The notes below the pieces were generated by a model. That model did no database searches, had not been told where the DNA came from, and worked only from the letters and a program-made list of their open reading frames with translations. Made by a program: the position numbers and the translations under genes. A DNA stretch of 64,000 nt from Methylosinus sp. Sm6 (GTDB lineage: Bacteria; Pseudomonadota; Alphaproteobacteria; Rhizobiales; Beijerinckiaceae): the NCBI RefSeq assembly GCF_019802345.1, contig NZ_JAINDZ010000010.1, forward strand, positions 62,001 to 126,000, read 5' to 3'. How positions within the stretch are numbered: position 1 is the first letter of the stretch; each line of letters opens with the position of its first letter. This document shows, piece after piece, positions 51,278 through 61,363 of the stretch.

Positions 51278-51812
51278 CCATCTCCACTATTCGTCTGAGC
51301 TTCATTCGCGCACGATGAAGCCGCAGTTTCGCGGCGCCCGGCGAGCAGCCCTCGAGCCGCGCGATCGATGCGAGATCGAGACCCTCGTCGTAGCTCGCGG
51401 CGAGCAGGCTGCGCTCGGCGGGCGCGAGCCGTTCGAGCGCGGCGGCGAGCAGCGCGCGTCGTTGCTTGTCTTCGAGCACGGCGTCCGGACGCGGCTCTTG
51501 TGAGGGCGCGTTCAGCGCCTCGTCTTCGTCGAATGTCTCGCGCCGGCGCGACGCCGCGCGGAGATGGCCGAGCGCCAGATTGCGGGCGATCGCGAGTATC
51601 CAGGTCGACGCCGCTCCACGCTTCGGATCGAAACTCCCGGCGTTGCGCCACACGCGCAGGAACGCCTCCTGCGCAATGTCTTCGCTGGTTGCGGCGTCGA
51701 GGCCCATGCGGCCGAGAAAGCCGAACACGCGGCCCTGCTCCGCCTCGACCACGCGGGCGAAGGCGACGCCATCGCCCATCGCCGCTCTGCAGAGATTTGA
51801 GGTGCTGTCCAA
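51267..51812 (-). CDS. ECF-type RNA polymerase sigma factor
   Basis: The 181-residue protein has sigma2 (VVEAEQGRVFGFLGRMGLDAATSEDIAQEAFLRVWRNAGSFDPKRGAASTWILAIARNLALGHLR) and sigma4 (LLAAALERLAPAERSLLAASYDEGLDLASIARLEGCSPGAAKLRLHRARMKLRRI). It starts at TTG 51812, preceded by GGAG; the next ATG (51779) would cut into the conserved N-terminal helix. It heads an operon with a small membrane protein and a signal-peptidase-like protein. An ECF-type promoter (GGTAACC-N16-GTATAA) directly upstream suggests that it controls its own expression. Confidence 0.92.
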   Translation of the reverse strand: MDSTSNLCRAAMGDGVAFARVVEAEQGRVFGFLGRMGLDAATSEDIAQEAFLRVWRNAGSFDPKRGAASTWILAIARNLALGHLRAASRRRETFDEDEALNAPSQEPRPDAVLEDKQRRALLAAALERLAPAERSLLAASYDEGLDLASIARLEGCSPGAAKLRLHRARMKLRRIVEMDDG

Positions 51813-51834
51813 GGCGCCGCTCCGGTTCCGCGTC

Positions 51835-51863
51835 TTATACCGGCGGCTAAGGAAAAGGTTACC
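51835..51863 (-). promoter_or_regulatory. Putative ECF-type autoregulated promoter
   Basis: On the minus strand, GGTAACC (51863-51857) and GTATAA (51840-51835) are separated by 16 bases, about 23 bases before the sigma gene start. The AAC in the -35 element and the spacing fit ECF sigma promoters, which usually drive their own sigma operon. Confidence 0.6.
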
Positions 51864-52007
51864 GGCGCATCGTGACGGCGACGGACGTCGTGACGCCGTG
51901 AATCAAGCAAGGCGACGCCGGCGCGGTCCCGCCGACAAAAAGCTTGGCGGAAATTCAAGCGACCCCACAATTCTCCGATATTCCCGGCCTCGGACAAGGA
52001 GAGAACG

Positions 52008-53378
<1,371 letters not shown>

Positions 53379-53533
53379 CGCTTGCGCTCCGGCGACGCTA
53401 GACGCCGGAACGATCCGCGTAGCCCTCGTGATCTTCGCGCGCTGACGTGAGGCGGCCAGACACCTCTTTGCAGACGCAGACTGGACGCCATATCTCAATT
53501 CGAAGCCACTCCCGCCGCCCGCTGGAGAGAGCG

Positions 53534-54421
53534 ATGCAGAGCGATCGCGACACGGCGCATCCGCCGAAGAACCGCTACGCCGACGCCCCCAAGCGCGCCG
53601 ATTGGACCATCGACCAGGATTGGCGGTCTTATGGCGAGGCGGAGCACGACCGCTGGAATCGGCTCTACGCCCGCCAGATCGCGCTGCTGCCCGGCCGCGC
53701 CTGCGATGAGTATCTGACGGCGCTGGAGGCGCTGCGGCTCTCGCGGAGCGGCGTGCCGGATTTCGCCGAGCTGAGCCGACGGCTCGCCGCCCTCACCGGC
53801 TGGAGCGTCGTTCCGGTGTCGGGACTCGTCCCGGACGACGTCTTCTTCGACCATCTCGCCGAGCGACGGTTTCCGGCGGGCGCCTTCATCCGCCCGGAGG
53901 AGGAGCTCGATTATATCGAGGAGCCCGACGTCTTTCACGACGTGTTCGGCCACGTCCCGCTGCTCGCCAATCCCGTTTACGCCCGCTTTCTGCAGGCCTA
54001 TGGCGAGGGCGGGCGGCGGGCGCTGGCGCGCGGGCAGCTCGCCGAGCTCGCGCGGCTCTATTGGCATACGGTCGAGTTCGGCCTCATCGCCACGCCCACG
54101 GGACTGCGCATCTTCGGCGCCGGCATTCTCTCGTCGCCGGCCGAGACCATGTTCTCGATCGAGGATTCGTCGCCGAACCGCATCGCCTTCGATCTCGAGC
54201 GAGTGATGCGCACGCGCTACATCATCGACGACTTCCAGCAGAGCTATTTCGTGATCGACAGCTTCCAGACGCTGCTCGACGCCTGCTATCAGGATTTCGG
54301 CCCGATCTACGACCGGCTGCGCGCGCAGCCGACGCTCGCGCCACATGAGCTCGCGCCCGGCGACCGGATCGTGACGCGCGGCGACTTTCATTATTTTCGC
54401 GCGAAGACGGCGGCGGCCTGA
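53534..54421 (+). CDS. phhA: Phenylalanine 4-monooxygenase-type aromatic amino acid hydroxylase
   Basis: This 295-residue protein has the catalytic core of pterin-dependent hydroxylases. The iron facial triad is His135 and His140 in DVFHDVFGHVP and Glu181 in YWHTVEFGLI. Other family segments are RDFLA-like FHDHLAERRFPAGAFIRP and IDSFQTLLDACYQDFGPIY. It hydroxylates phenylalanine to tyrosine with tetrahydrobiopterin in the usual case; tryptophan hydroxylation is not excluded by eye. The ATG at 53534 has GGAGAGAGCG upstream. It follows tnaA, and both act on aromatic amino acids, so they may be co-regulated. No pterin carbinolamine dehydratase is next to it. Confidence 0.9.
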   Translation: MQSDRDTAHPPKNRYADAPKRADWTIDQDWRSYGEAEHDRWNRLYARQIALLPGRACDEYLTALEALRLSRSGVPDFAELSRRLAALTGWSVVPVSGLVPDDVFFDHLAERRFPAGAFIRPEEELDYIEEPDVFHDVFGHVPLLANPVYARFLQAYGEGGRRALARGQLAELARLYWHTVEFGLIATPTGLRIFGAGILSSPAETMFSIEDSSPNRIAFDLERVMRTRYIIDDFQQSYFVIDSFQTLLDACYQDFGPIYDRLRAQPTLAPHELAPGDRIVTRGDFHYFRAKTAAA

Positions 54422-54436
54422 TCCGGCGCCGCCTCC

Positions 54437-56308
54437 TCATTCGGCCGGAACCCGCGCCGCGCCTTGCCAGCTCACGAGCGCGCGCGCATCGAAGCGGAGC
54501 GTCTCGCGCAGCCGCTCCCGCAGCGGGACGCGCTGAATCTCGATGCGGCGCAAGAAAATCGCGAGATCGCGCGCATCGTCGGAGAGCCCGACCGCACGCG
54601 GCGAGCACACCGTCTTGTAGACGAACCGCAGCTCCAATGTGCGGCTGCCAGTTCGTCGGTGAATGTCGATCGTCCGGCTCTCCCAGACATGCGCATCGAA
54701 GCTCCAGCCAGCGACGAGCGCGCCATCCGCCAGCACATCGGTTTCCTGCCGGCGCCCGGGCGGCGCGAAGGGCATGAGATCGAGTCGGACGCGCAGACGC
54801 CGCATCGGCCGGCGCAAGCGCAGACGGATCGTCGAGATCGCGCCGTCATTCCAGACGCCGGCGTCCTCAACGACGTCCCATCCATCGCTCGCACAGCTCC
54901 AGCACTGCGCCGGATCGTGCAGCTCCACGAGCGAGCCCGGCGCCAGTCCCGCGCGAAGATCGGCGCGCACCGCGCGCTCGCGAGCAAGACGTCGACGCAT
55001 GCCGGCATCCATCCATGATCCGATCCGGACCATGCTCGGCGCGCTCCCGCGCAACGCCTCGCGCTCCTGCTCATTCGCGGCCGCGCGCCGCAGCGGATGC
55101 GCGCGCAGGCCCTCGAAGCGCCGCTGCGGCCGCCGATGAGACGCAGCGAGCGCGACCACCGCCCCATATTCGCCGATCATGCGCCTTTCGTCGAAAAGCT
55201 CGACCGCACGCAAGCGCGCGCATCGACCCATGCGCTCCCGCAGGCGAGGATCGTCGCGCAGCAAAGCCATCGCATCGGCCAGCGCGGCCACGCAGTCCTC
55301 GCGCGAGACCACCGGCGACGGCGCCAAGATCCCCGACATGCGATCGATCTGCTCGGGCACGCCGTCGACCGCCGTGGCGATCACCGCCCGCCCCTTCGCC
55401 ATCGCCTCGATGATCGAGAGCGGCATTCCTTCCGAATAGGAGGGAAGCACGAAGGCGTCGCAGGCTTCGAGCAGGCTCGGCACATCATCGCGCGGTCCGA
55501 GCGCGAGCACATGCTCGCCGAGGCCCTTGTCCGCGATCGCCCGATGGAGCGCGTCGACATCGCCGCTCACGCCGCCGCCGGCGAACGCGAGCCGCAGCTT
55601 CGTCAGCCGCCCGTGCGCGCGCAGCTGTTCGAACGCCTCGAGACAGAGCGTCTGCCCCTTGCGCGGCTCGATACGCGCAGCGCAAAGCATCAGCGTCTCA
55701 TCGTCGCGCAGGCCGAGCGATCGGCGCGTCGCCTGTCGCGTTCCGAGCATGTCGAAATAGCTTCCCGGCCGGCTGTTGGCGACGACATGCTTCGGCGCGT
55801 CGATGGCCGGCAACAACGTCTCGAACCGGCGGCGGCTCGCCTCCGAGACGAAGACGATCGCGTGCGCCGCGCGCAGCGTCTCGATCGCCTTGCCGCGCAG
55901 CTCGGCGAAGCGCCGCACGCAATCCTCGGTGAGCAGATTGACCGAAACGACATAAGGAATTCCACGCGCCGCCGCGACCTGCTTCAAGGCCAGCAGCGAC
56001 CAGATCTCGCCGCCATCCACGAGCAGGATCACATCGGGATCGACCGCGTCGAGCAGGCGCTGAGCGTCTTCGAGCGCGAAAGCGGCGCGCTGCGGATTGC
56101 GCTCGCAGACGCGATAATCGAGCACGGTGACGCCACTGGCTTCGATCTTCTTTCGCGACGCCGCGTTCTTCGCCTCGAAGCTGCAGGCGAAGCGGATGTC
56201 GAACGACGCCGCCATGCCGGCGACGAGCTGTTCGGCGACCCGGTAGGTTCCGCCCATATTGGCGTCATCGGTGACGATCAACAGCTTGTTTCGCATCGCG
56301 TCGCTCAT
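54437..56308 (-). CDS. GT4 glycosyltransferase with C-terminal beta-rich domain (paralogue 1)
   Basis: The 623-residue protein has a GT-B core: VTDDANMGGTYRVAEQLVAGM at the start, LCAARIEPRKGQTLCLEAF, VLALGPRDDVPSLLEACDAFVLPSYSEGMPLSIIEAMAKGRAVIATAVDGVPE with the E-x7-E motif, and a helical tail. Residues about 460-600 form a separate domain with CWSCASDGWDVVEDAGVWNDGAISTIRLRL and SDDARDLAIFLRRIEIQ. The same architecture and motifs occur in the protein at 61364-63046, so they are paralogues. They sit in one surface-glycan locus with a deacetylase, an acetyltransferase and a BcsS-like protein. The start ATG 56308 is one base before the window's GT-cluster promoter side and follows another GT gene. 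Confidence 0.87.
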   Translation of the reverse strand: MSDAMRNKLLIVTDDANMGGTYRVAEQLVAGMAASFDIRFACSFEAKNAASRKKIEASGVTVLDYRVCERNPQRAAFALEDAQRLLDAVDPDVILLVDGGEIWSLLALKQVAAARGIPYVVSVNLLTEDCVRRFAELRGKAIETLRAAHAIVFVSEASRRRFETLLPAIDAPKHVVANSRPGSYFDMLGTRQATRRSLGLRDDETLMLCAARIEPRKGQTLCLEAFEQLRAHGRLTKLRLAFAGGGVSGDVDALHRAIADKGLGEHVLALGPRDDVPSLLEACDAFVLPSYSEGMPLSIIEAMAKGRAVIATAVDGVPEQIDRMSGILAPSPVVSREDCVAALADAMALLRDDPRLRERMGRCARLRAVELFDERRMIGEYGAVVALAASHRRPQRRFEGLRAHPLRRAAANEQEREALRGSAPSMVRIGSWMDAGMRRRLARERAVRADLRAGLAPGSLVELHDPAQCWSCASDGWDVVEDAGVWNDGAISTIRLRLRRPMRRLRVRLDLMPFAPPGRRQETDVLADGALVAGWSFDAHVWESRTIDIHRRTGSRTLELRFVYKTVCSPRAVGLSDDARDLAIFLRRIEIQRVPLRERLRETLRFDARALVSWQGAARVPAE

Positions 56309-56341
56309 GAAAGTCTCGCGGCAGGCAGTGGTCCGATCGGC

Positions 56342-57751
56342 TCAGGACACGGCGCGCAGCGCGCGCGTCGGTTCGGCCTCATACTGTCCGTCCGAGCCGG
56401 CGAGACGCCATGCGAAGGAGCCGAATTGATAATCTTCATGGCGAATGAGCTCGAACAGACCAGCGGCCGCGTCGCGCCAGCTCCGTCGCCGCGGCAGCGA
56501 GACGAGCCCATTGCGGCGCGCGCACGCCTCGCCGATGCGCGCCGCGAGGCCGTCGATGTCCGCGACGTCGAAATAGGTCGCCGCGTCGCCGCCGACCTCG
56601 CGAAACACGGGAATATCGCTCGCGATCGCCTGCAGTCCAAAATGCGTCGCCTCCACCAGAGGCAGACCGAATCCTTCCGCCACCGATGCGGCCACGAGCC
56701 GATGCGCGTGGCGATAGAGATGCGTGAGATCCGCCCCGCCGACCGCATCGAGCCAGAACAGCCGCCGGCCGAATTCTGCGTGCGACAGAATGCGACGCTC
56801 GAGCGCGCGCGTGTTCCAGCCGCGGCGCCCGACCATCACGAAGCGCGCGTCCACGCCGCTCGCCCAGGCGCGTTCGAAGGCGTCCAGCGAGATCGAATAG
56901 CCCTTCTTCGGCTCCAGCGTTCCGACGCTGAGGAAGAACGGCGTCTCGCTCGCGCAGATCGCGGCGACCTGCTCCGACGCGTCGCCCTCGGCGTCCGCAT
57001 CGACGTCGGCGCCCGGATGGCTCCACCCGATTCTCATCGCGGGGTTGACGCGCTTGCCGCTCGCGATCACATAATCGAGAAATTCTTCCGCCGAACTGCG
57101 CGACACGGCGACCAGAGCGTCGCTGGCGATCGCGACCTTGTCGAACCAGACGGAGAAGGCCTCGACATTCTGCGGGTGAAACAATCCCGGATAGAGCAAT
57201 GGATGAATGTCGTGCAGGATGAGAATATTCATCCCTCCCTCGCGCGAAACCTCGTCCATCACTCGTCTGCAGCCGCGCGCATCGTGCCAGGCGGCGTCGG
57301 CCATGACGAATTTGTCGCCCGCAGCGATCTCGACCTTCTCGCGCTGCGACGAACCATCGCAAGCGTAGAGCTCGCCGTCTTCGAACACGACGCCGATCCC
57401 CGCCCCCGCTTGCGTGGACTCGGCCGCGATCCGGCGCACCACACGCTGGATGCCGCTGACAAACTCGCAGCGGATCGTATTGGTCATATCGATGAGAAGA
57501 CGCTCGCCGGCCGGCGCGGCGCGAGCGCGTCGAACCTCCGCTTCCACGGGCGCCGGATGCGCCGCCACGTCGACGCCGCGGCCGATCGCCGCGCCGCGCG
57601 CGCCGCTCAAAAGCCGCTCGCGCAATGTCGAGAAGCGGCGCGACAGCCGCACGCTTCTTTCCGATTCGAGGCTCACCACACGCTGCTCGAGTTCGCCGAT
57701 CTCCTTGTGCAATTCGCAAGCGATATAGGAATTGATCGTGTGAGCGTTCAT
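56342..57751 (-). CDS. GT4-family glycosyltransferase with N-terminal coiled coil
   Basis: The protein of 469 residues starts with a likely coiled coil (about 12-45, ELHKEIGELEQRVVSLESERSVRLSRRF), then a GT-B fold: LLIDMTNTIRCEFVSGIQRVVRRIAAES, FFLSVGTLEPKKGYSISLDAFERA, MVGRRGWNTRAL, LFWLDAVGGADLTHLYRHAHRLVAASVAEGFGLPLVEATHFGLQAIASDIPVFREVGG with the E-x7-E motif. It resembles mannosyl- and rhamnosyltransferases that decorate surface polymers; the donor is not decidable. The ATG at 57751 is 33 bases before the next gene on the same strand and after the deacetylase gene, so the three form an operon. Confidence 0.87.
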   Translation of the reverse strand: MNAHTINSYIACELHKEIGELEQRVVSLESERSVRLSRRFSTLRERLLSGARGAAIGRGVDVAAHPAPVEAEVRRARAAPAGERLLIDMTNTIRCEFVSGIQRVVRRIAAESTQAGAGIGVVFEDGELYACDGSSQREKVEIAAGDKFVMADAAWHDARGCRRVMDEVSREGGMNILILHDIHPLLYPGLFHPQNVEAFSVWFDKVAIASDALVAVSRSSAEEFLDYVIASGKRVNPAMRIGWSHPGADVDADAEGDASEQVAAICASETPFFLSVGTLEPKKGYSISLDAFERAWASGVDARFVMVGRRGWNTRALERRILSHAEFGRRLFWLDAVGGADLTHLYRHAHRLVAASVAEGFGLPLVEATHFGLQAIASDIPVFREVGGDAATYFDVADIDGLAARIGEACARRNGLVSLPRRRSWRDAAAGLFELIRHEDYQFGSFAWRLAGSDGQYEAEPTRALRAVS

Positions 57752-57789
57752 GTCGAGGCGCTTTCGTTTCGACTTTTGGCCGATATCGT

Positions 57790-58689
57790 TCAGACAAACG
57801 CAAACCATTTTCGCGACGCGCGCTCGAGCCCCAGCCGCTGCAGCGCCGCGCGCGCCGTGTCGGGCCAATCCGCCGCCGAGAAGCCACAGTCGAATGTCGA
57901 ATAGAAAATGCGCCCGCCATTTGGGAGCGACCGAAAATCGCGAGTCCCGGCGCGGCGAAAGCGCTCCGCCTCGCAGCCGAACGATCGGAGCGTCTCGGCC
58001 TGGCTCGCATGCGCGCCCATCATCGCCGCCTTCATCCGCCGCTGGCGCGACGTCAGCTCGACGACGACGCCATCCTCGCCGTCGCAAAAGCGCTGAGCGA
58101 CGAATGATACGCCGTCTTCGGCGAGATGATAGAACGGCATCTCGATCAGCGCCGGCGCGCGCGAGCCGAGCAGCTGCGCGGCGGCCGCGACGCAGAAGGC
58201 GACGCCGTCGTGATCCGGATGGCCGCCTTCGAAGGCGTGAGTGAGAACGATACGAATGCCGAGGCGGTCGAAGATCGAAGCAAGGCGGCGCGCGGTCGGC
58301 GCGAGGGAATGGCAGACGCCCTGATCGGCGAGGCCGAGCGCAATAATGCGGCTCGCATCGACGCCGGCCACGGCGAGCGCCGCGCGCAGCTCCCGCGCGC
58401 GCGCCGCGCCATAGTCTCCTGCCGAGGCGAAGCCGGCGCGCAGAGCGTCCACGCCATTGCGCGGCGCGCCATCCGTGATCAGCATCACCGACGCCCCTGC
58501 GAGACGCGACAGGCCGGCGCCGCAGCCGATCGTCTCGTCATCTGGATGGGCGACCACGATCGCGACGTCGCGCGCATCGATCGTCGCGCTGGTCTCGATA
58601 TCCGCGAGCTCGCCGAGCAGCGTGGCGGCGCGATCGCTCGCATTCTCCAGCGTGACGATTTCCTCTGGTTGCGCGACGCAGCTCGTCAT
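57790..58689 (-). CDS. PIG-L (LmbE-like) deacetylase
   Basis: A 299-residue metallohydrolase with the zinc-binding motif VAHPDDETIG (His and two Asp), the DGAPRNG loop, and the second zinc ligand in AFEGGHPDHDGVAF. PIG-L/LmbE enzymes remove N-acetyl groups from GlcNAc-containing substrates. Here it opens a three-gene operon with two GT4 enzymes, so a deacetylation step in a surface glycan is the likely role. The ATG at 58689 was used; an earlier in-frame codon adds 21 residues without a clear signal. Confidence 0.9.
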   Translation of the reverse strand: MTSCVAQPEEIVTLENASDRAATLLGELADIETSATIDARDVAIVVAHPDDETIGCGAGLSRLAGASVMLITDGAPRNGVDALRAGFASAGDYGAARARELRAALAVAGVDASRIIALGLADQGVCHSLAPTARRLASIFDRLGIRIVLTHAFEGGHPDHDGVAFCVAAAAQLLGSRAPALIEMPFYHLAEDGVSFVAQRFCDGEDGVVVELTSRQRRMKAAMMGAHASQAETLRSFGCEAERFRRAGTRDFRSLPNGGRIFYSTFDCGFSAADWPDTARAALQRLGLERASRKWFAFV

Positions 58690-59105
58690 CCCCTCGCTCC
58701 TCGAAATGGCGACTGCAGCGCAAGTCGCGCATCGGCGGCGGCGCGGCGTCATTGAAATCGTCGAAACGAAGCAGCAACAATGTCAATATCCACGACGAGA
58801 TCGTGGTCGGGAAATAGGGAAAACTGCGGAGCCGCGGACATATCCCCCGCTGCACGGTACGTACGATCGGCGCGCTTTCGCAGCATTTTCCGCGAATGCG
58901 CATGCGCTGCTTATCGTCTTGACGATGACGAGCGCCGTCCGGCATAACTCCGACATTCCCGTCGCCGCATTCGATCATCATCGTCGAACGGCTCCGGCTC
59001 GGGCCGAGGACGTGTATTGTCCGCGCGTGTGCGTCGAAGCGAGTGCGCCAACGCGACGAGGAGCATCGCCATGCGCGAGAGGACGGACCGCCGCCAGCGG
59101 CTCGC
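58690..59105. promoter_or_regulatory. Divergent promoter region of the glycan locus
   Basis: This 416-base gap separates the minus-strand deacetylase operon from the plus-strand acetyltransferase gene and should hold both promoters. It is less GC-rich than its surroundings in part and contains a hairpin CCACGA-CGAGA-TCGTGG (58790-58806) and the self-complementary GGTACGTACG near 58856. No gene was recognised. Confidence 0.45.
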
Positions 59106-60092
59106 ATGCTGACGCGCGGCGCCTGGAGGGCGATCTCCGCCAGCGAATATAAGGTGATTTTCGACCGCTTCGGCGGCTCCTTCGGCGTGCATCCGCGCGT
59201 CGTGTCGCTGCTCGGCGCGCTGGCGTCGCGCGATGTGCGCTACGTCGCCTACGAGCACAAGGGCGAGTGGATCGCCGCCGTCCCGCTATGGGGAGAGCAT
59301 GTCGTCGCAACTCATCTCGCTCTCATCGACTATGGCTGCCCGCATCTCATCGACATCGGCGATTCGGAAATCGTGCTGCCGCTCGCGCCTTGCTGCAGGA
59401 TCGAGCTGCCGTTCAAGGCCGACCTCGTCTCGCCCCTGCATGCGGAACAGATCGCCAATCTCGGCCGCGAGCAGGATTTCGCCATGACCCTCGCCAAGGG
59501 CCTGCGCGGAGAGCGTGGATTGTCGACGAAGACGCAAGCGCGCAGGCGTCGCGAGCGGCGGCGCCTGCTCGAGGCCGGCGGCAGCTTCTCGCCCATCGCC
59601 GGCTTTTCGCCGAAGGAGATCGCCCAGACGTATAAGCGCCTGTTCGAGAGTCGCTGGGGCTTTTCGCCTCTCGCAGACGCACTGCTCGAGATCGTGCTCG
59701 CCGAGATCGGCGACATGCTGTTCGGCGACGTTCTGCTGATCGGCGGCGAGCCCGCGGCGATCGAATTGATCTATCGCAGCGAGACGCCGCGATTTCTGCT
59801 GGCGAACGGCGTCAATCGCGGCGTCGATCCACGCTTTCGCCAGTTTTCGCCCGGAGCGGCGCTGATGTTTCGCAATATGGAGCTGCTCGAGAGCGAGGCC
59901 GAGGCGAAAGGACGATCGCTGCGCTTCTCCTTCGGCCGCAACGACGCCGAATACAAGCAGCTCTGGGCGTTCGAGTCGATGGCCTATCGGCTCGCGGAGC
60001 CGACACGCAAGCGCATCTGGCCGCCAATGTTCGGCAGCCTCATGTCCCGCCTGCGCAGAAGCGGTCCGGCGACGACGCGTCGCGTCACCTGA
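59106..60092 (+). CDS. CelD/BcsL-like acetyltransferase (GNAT fold, Acetyltransf_6)
   Basis: The 328-residue protein has the pattern of the CelD/BcsL group: a degenerate N-terminal half (WIAAVPLWGEHVV), a central basic helix (STKTQARRRRERRRLLEAGGSFSPI) and a C-terminal GNAT core with FESRWGFSPLADALLEIVLAEIGDMLFGDVLLIGGEPAAIELIYRSETPRFLLANGVN and SPGAALMFRNMELLESEAEAKG-type segments. Such proteins are found in cellulose and exopolysaccharide loci and are thought to add acyl groups. It lies just before the BcsS-like gene, supporting a polysaccharide role. The ATG at 59106 is preferred over a longer Arg-rich frame. Confidence 0.75.
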   Translation: MLTRGAWRAISASEYKVIFDRFGGSFGVHPRVVSLLGALASRDVRYVAYEHKGEWIAAVPLWGEHVVATHLALIDYGCPHLIDIGDSEIVLPLAPCCRIELPFKADLVSPLHAEQIANLGREQDFAMTLAKGLRGERGLSTKTQARRRRERRRLLEAGGSFSPIAGFSPKEIAQTYKRLFESRWGFSPLADALLEIVLAEIGDMLFGDVLLIGGEPAAIELIYRSETPRFLLANGVNRGVDPRFRQFSPGAALMFRNMELLESEAEAKGRSLRFSFGRNDAEYKQLWAFESMAYRLAEPTRKRIWPPMFGSLMSRLRRSGPATTRRVT

Positions 60093-60168
60093 AGGTTCTG
60101 TACAAATACTCGATCAGCTCCGGCTCGCGCGGAGTGCCGACGACGCGCATGAAGCGTATGCTCGATTA
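60085..60168 (-). pseudogene. Possible 3' remnant of a lost gene next to the dispersed repeat
   Basis: A minus-strand frame of 27 codons (from after an in-frame TAA near 60166) ends in RVVGTPREPELIEYLYRTFR and a TGA at 60087-60085. The end looks like a real protein C-terminus rather than random GC-rich sequence. The frame is cut off next to the repeat at 60201-60296. It may be a gene remnant; the family is not recognised. Confidence 0.3.
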
Positions 60169-60200
60169 TCGACGTTGGGCATTCGCGCGTCGGTCATCTC

Positions 60201-60296
60201 GAGCAGTTTGCGATCCGAGTGGATCGAAAGCGGCTCCAGCTTTTTTTGATTTGGAGCGAATCCTGATCGTTCGACGCCGTTCGATCGGAAAGCGCT
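60201..60296 (+). repeat. Dispersed palindromic repeat, copy B
   Basis: About 96 bases matching the inverted copy at 42389-42488: it begins GAGCAGTTT, contains the hairpin with a seven-T run (GCTCCAGCTTTTTTTGATTT) and ends TCGGAAAGCGCT. It lies only 25 bases before the GTG start of the BcsS-like gene, so it probably forms that gene's 5' leader or promoter. Confidence 0.85.
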
Positions 60297-60321
60297 CGAA
60301 GCGCCTTTCGGAGAGATCATC

Positions 60322-61143
60322 GTGAAACGGATTTGTCGTGCGGCCCTGCCGTTTTGCATCGGCATCGCGAGCTTGGACGCGAGCGCGGATTCTCTTCGTC
60401 CGCCGCCGGGGACTCCCGCGCCGCCGATCGCCCCCACGATCGAGATCACCTCGCTGTCGACCTCGACGACGCGGCGCATCTGGGATCAATATCTCGAAGG
60501 CACGCTCGCGCTGCAGAACGGCCTCGACCAGTCGGGCCCTCGCGCGCGGCTCGGGCTCGGCTTCGGCCGCTATGATTATCCGATCGCCGGAACCGACGTT
60601 CCGTTCAGCGATTTCGGCCTGCCGTGGCTCAGACAGTTCGGCAAGATCTCGGGGCGCTATCAGGAAGGCGCCTTTCTCGTCGGCTATGAGCTCGTCGGCG
60701 ATCGCTATGCGCTGCTCGGCCTCGTCGGCGCGGGCGTGCAGCATCACTCCTTGTCGCAGCCCGATCCCGAGAATCCCGTGCGCGGAACGAGATGGGGCTT
60801 CAATGTCGTCGGCGAGGTGGACGCCTATCCGACGGATCAGACGATGTTCTTCGGCTATGGCATGTACAGCACGGCGTTCCAGAGCGCCTATATCGACGCG
60901 CGCCCCGGCTATCTCGTTTTGAAGCAATTCAATCTCGGAACGCTCCTGTCGGCGACGAATATCTATGTGGGCCCGCAAGGGATTTGGGACTCCAATCGCC
61001 ACGAACGAATTTGGAAGGTGGGCGCGCATCTGACGATTTCCGAATTCGGTCCGTTCCACGCGACATTCGCCGGCGGTTACGCCTATGACAATTTCAACAG
61101 GTCCGGCGCCTACGGCCTGGTCGAGACATCCGTGCGATTTTGA
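60322..61143 (+). CDS. BcsS-like outer membrane protein of cellulose/exopolysaccharide synthesis
   Basis: The 273-residue protein has a signal peptide (MKRICRAALPFCIGIASLDASA), then a beta-rich region with ALQNGLDQSGPRARLGLGFGRYDYP, YELVGDRYALLGLVGAGVQHHSLSQPDPENPVRGTRWGFNVVGEVDAYPTDQTMFFGYGMYSTAF and a final YGLVETSVRF strand. The DPENPVRG segment and alternating Gly/aromatic strands match the BcsS family of alphaproteobacterial cellulose loci, probably an outer-membrane barrel. No bcsA or bcsB is in the window. The start is GTG 60322 with GGAGAG upstream. It follows the BcsL-like gene and a dispersed repeat. Confidence 0.75.
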   Translation: MKRICRAALPFCIGIASLDASADSLRPPPGTPAPPIAPTIEITSLSTSTTRRIWDQYLEGTLALQNGLDQSGPRARLGLGFGRYDYPIAGTDVPFSDFGLPWLRQFGKISGRYQEGAFLVGYELVGDRYALLGLVGAGVQHHSLSQPDPENPVRGTRWGFNVVGEVDAYPTDQTMFFGYGMYSTAFQSAYIDARPGYLVLKQFNLGTLLSATNIYVGPQGIWDSNRHERIWKVGAHLTISEFGPFHATFAGGYAYDNFNRSGAYGLVETSVRF

Positions 61144-61363
61144 TGAAAGCCCGCGCGGGATGGCGACGGGTGGCGCGGACGCGAGTGTTCTGCGTCATCT
61201 GAATTGAAGGCCCGAAGGCGGCGTCGGCCGAGTCGAGCACGCGACCAGGGATCATCGATGCGCGCGCTGCATTCGCGCCGCGCCGCAATGGCGGACGGCC
61301 GCGGCGAGCGAGGTAGACCGAGACATTCCGCGTCGACGACTTTTCATAAATGGAGATTTGCAT
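61144..61363. other. Intergenic region before the second paralogous glycosyltransferase
   Basis: These 220 bases contain no gene of coding character. TGGAG at 61351-61355 is the ribosome binding site of the next gene. No terminator with a T run follows the BcsS-like gene. Confidence 0.4.

Noticed and set aside
55097-57904. A 935-codon open frame on the plus strand opposite two glycosyltransferase genes
   Set aside because: Its translation is Arg/Ala/His-rich without domains, and it lies exactly antisense to two convincing GT4 genes. Long antisense frames are expected in DNA of this GC content.
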